Positions 5,217-7,546 of a DNA stretch of 7,546 nt are shown in pieces. The first letter of the stretch is position 1. Each line of letters opens with the position of its first letter. Where the stretch lies: the NCBI GenBank assembly GCA_020849725.1, contig JADLAZ010000227.1, positions 1-7,546 on the forward strand, given 5' to 3'. The position numbers and the translations under genes are program-made. Under the pieces are notes generated by a model. That model saw only the letters and a list, made by a program, of their open reading frames with translations. It was not told where the DNA came from and did no database searches. This DNA comes from Chloroflexota bacterium. GTDB lineage: Bacteria > Chloroflexota > Chloroflexia > Thermomicrobiales > JADLAZ01.

Positions 5217-5849
5217 TCACGTGTCCCAGGTGGCGTCGCCGTGGAAGTTGCCGTGGTCGCGAGTGATGAAGCGCTCGATGGCGGCGCGACGGTCACCCAG
5301 CCGGAACGACGGACCATGGCCAGGCCAGCAGACGGCCACGTCCGGCCAGCGCAGCACGACCTCGCGCAGCGTGTGCAGCGTCTCCTGAAACGCCTCGGCC
5401 GATGCCGTCCGCCCCGGGCCGCCGTCGAAGACCGTGTCGCCAACGACGACCGTCCAATCGTCCTCGACGGCAAAGGCCAGCATATCCGGGCAGTGGCCGG
5501 GCGCATGGGAGGCGTGCAGCGTGTGCCGGCCGACAGTAACGGTCGCGCCGTCGGCCAGTGGCCGGTCGACGGAGAGCGTCAGGCCCTGCCAGTGAGGTCC
5601 ATCGAAAGCGAGCACCGGCACGCCAAGCCGGGCGCGCATATCATCCAGCGCGCCGATGTGGTCGCGGTGGGTGTGTGTGATGAGAATCGCCACTGGCGTC
5701 GTGCCGGCCAGCATCTCCTGCAGCGCGTCCGGATCCGCGCCGGGGTCGATCAGCACACTCTGGCGGGTGTCCGGGCAGACGAGCGCGTAGGTGTTCATCG
5801 GCCACGAACCGACGGCGCGGGTGCGCAGCTCCATCGGGGTATGCGCCAC
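5217..5849 (-). CDS. Metallo-beta-lactamase-fold hydrolase, glyoxalase II-like
   Basis: From the chosen GTG start this is a 210-residue protein, short but complete for the glyoxalase II-like branch of the fold. The dinuclear metal-site motifs are all present: HTHRDH (59-64), H119 (APGHCPDM), D138 (VVGDTVF) and H178 (WPGHGP). The early strand reads SVLIDPGADPD, typical of MBL-fold hydrolases. Members hydrolyse thioesters such as S-lactoylglutathione, or persulfides, phosphodiesters or lactones; the substrate here is unknown. The frame is open to 5972, but GAGGAGG (5855-5861) is 5 nt from GTG 5849, and the longer form would overlap the divergent gene and the shared promoters. No signal peptide is seen, so it is probably cytoplasmic. 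Its neighbours give no clear pathway. Confidence 0.9.
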   Translation of the reverse strand: MAHTPMELRTRAVGSWPMNTYALVCPDTRQSVLIDPGADPDALQEMLAGTTPVAILITHTHRDHIGALDDMRARLGVPVLAFDGPHWQGLTLSVDRPLADGATVTVGRHTLHASHAPGHCPDMLAFAVEDDWTVVVGDTVFDGGPGRTASAEAFQETLHTLREVVLRWPDVAVCWPGHGPSFRLGDRRAAIERFITRDHGNFHGDATWDT

Positions 5850-5854
5850 GAGGG

Positions 5855-5861
5855 CCTCCTC
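5855..5861 (-). promoter_or_regulatory. Ribosome binding site that fixes the hydrolase start
   Basis: GAGGAGG on the minus strand is 5 nt before GTG 5849. The in-frame ATG 15 nt further downstream is too far from it. Confidence 0.7.
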
Positions 5862-5883
5862 ACGCGGTGACGGTAGAGAAGCA

Positions 5884-5911
5884 TCGACACCGGTCGTTAT
5901 AGGGGTATCAT
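5884..5911 (+). promoter_or_regulatory. Promoter for the membrane-protein gene
   Basis: TCGACA (5884-5889, 5 of 6) and TATCAT (5906-5911, 5 of 6) are 16 bp apart. A start near 5918 would leave a leader of about 48 nt before the ATG at 5966. It overlaps an opposing promoter-like pair. Confidence 0.5.
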
Positions 5912-5924
5912 AGCCGATAAGCAA
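5896..5924 (-). promoter_or_regulatory. Promoter for the metallo-hydrolase gene
   Basis: On the minus strand TTGCTT (5924-5919, 3 of 6) and TATAAC (5901-5896, 5 of 6) are 17 bp apart. A start near 5889 gives a leader of about 40 nt. It overlaps the plus-strand promoter, so the two genes may compete for polymerase. Confidence 0.4.
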
Positions 5925-5965
5925 GCAGCGCCGACGCGCTTCGGCGGATATGAAAGGACTGCTCG

Positions 5966-6598
5966 ATGGCAAGCACGCGCACGCTACCGGCTCGCAACCG
6001 ACTGCCGATCGGCGCCGCCGTCATCCGCCACGTGGCGGTCGGCGCCGTCGCTGGCCTCATCGCCGGCATCGCCACCGGCATCGCCGCCCGGCTGGCGATG
6101 CGCCTGGTGGTGATGGCGACCTACCGGCTGCCGACCCAGTCGATGGAGGGCACGATCCTGGTGCTGACGCTGGCAGCCCTCCTCGGTGTCACGTTCGGCG
6201 TGCTGTACATCGGCCTGCGCCGGTGGCTGCCCGGTGGGTGGCTCACGCGCGGATTGGTGTACGGCCTCGGGCTGCTAGCTCTGCCGGGATTCGCCTTCTT
6301 CGTCGACGGACTGTCGCATTCGGACAGCGCGTTGCGTGAAGGACCAGCGCTGCTCGGCATCGGCTTGTTCAGCGCATTGATCATCGGGTGTGGGCTGGCC
6401 ATCGCTGGCGCGGCGGCCTGGCTGGAGCGAGCACTCCCGTCGCTTGACTGGGATCAGCGCCTGCCAATGGCTGTCGTGACACTCATCGCGCTGCTCGGGC
6501 TGGGCGTGGCGCTCGTCTTCGGTACGACGATCACGATCCAACTGGTCGGTGCGGTCGCGGCCGTCATCACTGGCCAGCGGGCGCTGCTGCCGCTGTGA
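5966..6598 (+). CDS. Integral membrane protein of unknown function, five predicted helices
   Basis: I do not recognise this 210-residue protein. Hydrophobic segments lie at about residues 17-50 (Gly/Ala-rich, with GAVAGLIAGIATGIAARLAMR, a small-residue packing pattern), 62-84, 96-115, 128-152 and 168-202. Short charged loops sit between them, notably RRWLPGGWLTRG (85-96), FVDGLSHSDSALREG (112-126) and LPSLDWDQRLP (157-167). The basic start (MASTRTLPARNRLP) suggests a cytoplasmic N-terminus. No transporter, enzyme or sensor motif was seen. GAAAGGA (5952-5958), 7 nt before ATG, supports the start. It is transcribed divergently from the metallo-hydrolase and converges on the repeat-protein gene, so it is probably a single-gene transcript. 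Confidence 0.8.
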   Translation: MASTRTLPARNRLPIGAAVIRHVAVGAVAGLIAGIATGIAARLAMRLVVMATYRLPTQSMEGTILVLTLAALLGVTFGVLYIGLRRWLPGGWLTRGLVYGLGLLALPGFAFFVDGLSHSDSALREGPALLGIGLFSALIIGCGLAIAGAAAWLERALPSLDWDQRLPMAVVTLIALLGLGVALVFGTTITIQLVGAVAAVITGQRALLPL

Positions 6599-6631
6599 CA
6601 CGACCGGCCGCGCGCTGAGGGCACAGGATGC

Positions 6632-6669
6632 CACGAGCGGGACCGGCGTCGTGGTCGGTCCCGCTCGTG
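6632..6669. terminator. 14-bp perfect hairpin between convergent genes
   Basis: CACGAGCGGGACCG (6632-6645) and CGGTCCCGCTCGTG (6656-6669) are fully complementary around a 10-nt loop. It lies 33 bp after the membrane-protein stop. There is no U-run on either strand, so it is a probable bidirectional transcript end or 3'-end stabiliser rather than a canonical intrinsic terminator. Confidence 0.6.
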
Positions 6670-6689
6670 TGTGCCTGTGTGGCGTGGTC

Positions 6690-6713
6690 GGGGGGCGCCA
6701 GGCGGCGCCCCCC
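6690..6713. terminator. 10-bp G/C hairpin after the repeat-protein gene
   Basis: GGGGGGCGCC (6690-6699) and GGCGCCCCCC (6704-6713) are fully complementary around an AGGC loop. It lies 11 bp beyond the minus-strand stop codon and has no U-run. Together with the stronger hairpin further on, it probably ends the minus-strand transcript. Confidence 0.55.
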
Positions 6714-6724
6714 GGAGTTGGAGC

Positions 6725-7546
6725 CTACGGCAGCACGCCGAAGGCGCTGGTGCCGCCGGTGGCAACGCCGTTGTACCGGAAGTACATCACCCGCTCGGCC
6801 AGGATGCCGATGTTCGTCGGGCTGCTCGGCGCGGTCACCCGCACCGAGAACTCCTGGTTCGGGCCGAGACCGGCCGGGTCACTGGTGCTGTGCACGCTGA
6901 CCGTCTTGCGCTGGAAGCCCGGCACCGTCACCTGGCGCTGGATCGGCGCGCTGCCATCTGCCTTCAGGTACTGGATGTCCACGTCCAGTGGAGACGGGTT
7001 CGGGTTCTGGAAGGTCAGGTACTGCTCGAAGCCGGCGCCAGTGAAGCCCTCGGCCATGATGACGCTCGTGCCAGGCGGAATCAGACTGGTGGCGCCCATG
7101 ACGTTGTGACCGCCGTCGATGTTGGCGAGCGTCGGGCCGGTGTAGAGGAAGTACATTGGCCGCTCGATCACTGTCTGCTGCGTTGTCTGCACGCGCGTGG
7201 AATGCGCCTTGCCCGAGCCAACGCCGCCCCCGCTCGCGCTGTTGACCGTCACGGTGGTGCGGCTGTTGGGCAGCAGGTTGACCGTCGTCACCGTCGGTGT
7301 GGTCTGCCCTTCAATAAAGTAGGTAATCGTGGCGATGTCCGCGCTGCCGTTCGGGTTCTGGATCGTCAGGTACTCGTCGAAGCCGCCGCCGGTGTAGCCC
7401 TCGGCAAAGTACCAGGTCGTGTTCGTCGCGGTCGCGCCCAGCGTGGCTGTGCCGCCGGTCACCGAACCGACGTTAGGGCTACTGTAGCGGAAGTACATCA
7501 CCCGCTCGACGATGATCGGCTGGCCGTTGGTGGTCGCGACCTTGGC
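6725..7546 (-). CDS. Secreted/surface-type repeat protein, C-terminal part (N-terminus beyond window)
   Basis: The frame is open from the right edge and stops at TAG (6727-6725), giving 273 visible residues; the GTG at 7501 is internal. It consists of repeats of about 114-123 residues, each beginning near (V/I)ER(V/P)MYF(R/L)Y and carrying AEG(Y/F)TG(G/A)GF(D/E)(E/Q)YLT(I/F)QNPN about 30-50 residues later. Two full repeats and a truncated third (MYFRYNGVATGGTSAFGVLP) are visible. The repeats are rich in Thr, Ser, Gly, Val and Asn, with alternating beta-strand patterns and no cysteine, as in extracellular beta-sandwich repeats. Similar sequences are, to my knowledge, common at the C-termini of secreted proteins in Chloroflexota and some Actinomycetota. 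There is no sorting motif or membrane anchor at the C-terminus. Function is unknown; a signal peptide or catalytic domain could lie outside the window. Confidence 0.8.
   Translation of the reverse strand, partial: AKVATTNGQPIIVERVMYFRYSSPNVGSVTGGTATLGATATNTTWYFAEGYTGGGFDEYLTIQNPNGSADIATITYFIEGQTTPTVTTVNLLPNSRTTVTVNSASGGGVGSGKAHSTRVQTTQQTVIERPMYFLYTGPTLANIDGGHNVMGATSLIPPGTSVIMAEGFTGAGFEQYLTFQNPNPSPLDVDIQYLKADGSAPIQRQVTVPGFQRKTVSVHSTSDPAGLGPNQEFSVRVTAPSSPTNIGILAERVMYFRYNGVATGGTSAFGVLP

Noticed and set aside
5133..5870. 245-codon plus-strand open frame opposite the metallo-hydrolase
   Set aside because: It is a shadow of the minus-strand gene, which carries all MBL metal-binding motifs.
5850..5972. 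N-terminal extension of the metallo-hydrolase to 5972
   Set aside because: It would overlap the divergent gene's start and both promoters, and the extra residues do not resemble the fold. GAGGAGG selects GTG 5849.
1..7546. CRISPR array, tRNA, rRNA, insertion sequence or attachment site
   Set aside because: No regularly spaced repeats, cloverleaf, rRNA-like sequence, transposase or target-site duplication was seen on either strand.

Overview
The window is high-GC, densely coded bacterial DNA. It looks chromosomal, with no transposase, phage gene, CRISPR array, tRNA or rRNA. The gene set suggests the phylum Chloroflexota, possibly a Thermomicrobia/Sphaerobacter-like lineage: a bacterial SUI1/eIF1-type protein, MgtE and CorA side by side, and a secreted-type repeat protein with AEGYTGGGFDEYL / ERVMYF motifs. 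This placement rests on protein flavour only and was not tested by a search.

Layout: (1) Bases 1-2068 hold a tight plus-strand run: a Nudix hydrolase cut by the window edge, an enolase-superfamily (mandelate racemase/muconate lactonizing type) enzyme, and a SUI1/YciH-like protein. Gaps are 29 and 23 bp, so they are probably one transcript. (2) Bases 2069-2434 are non-coding and hold a tandem 8-bp repeat, a good sigma70-like promoter and a structured leader ending in an intrinsic terminator, all in front of mgtE. (3) mgtE (plus) and corA (minus) are convergent, with 47 bp between their stops. (4) Bases 4864-5216 are the corA leader and promoter, read on the minus strand, again with a terminator-like hairpin before the gene. 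(5) A metallo-beta-lactamase-fold hydrolase (minus) and a five-helix membrane protein (plus) diverge from a shared 116-bp promoter region. (6) Two strong hairpins separate the membrane protein from a convergent repeat-containing surface protein that runs off the right edge.

The most interesting signal is in the two leaders of the Mg2+ transporter genes. They share two sequence blocks in the same order and sense: CTGGCCCTAnnAGTTC (14 of 16 bases identical) and TTTTTGTGCCCG (12 of 12). In each, a hairpin of different sequence follows the first block directly, and the second block is the U-run and 3' flank of a terminator hairpin. In each, a GGTGA segment begins exactly 48 nt before the end of the second block and can pair with bases in or next to the terminator. 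Neither leader matches the M-box (ykoK) Mg2+ riboswitch as I remember it. I read this as a candidate undescribed cis-regulatory RNA, plausibly a metal-responsive transcription attenuator, controlling both transporters. The shared sequence is seen directly; the function is inferred.
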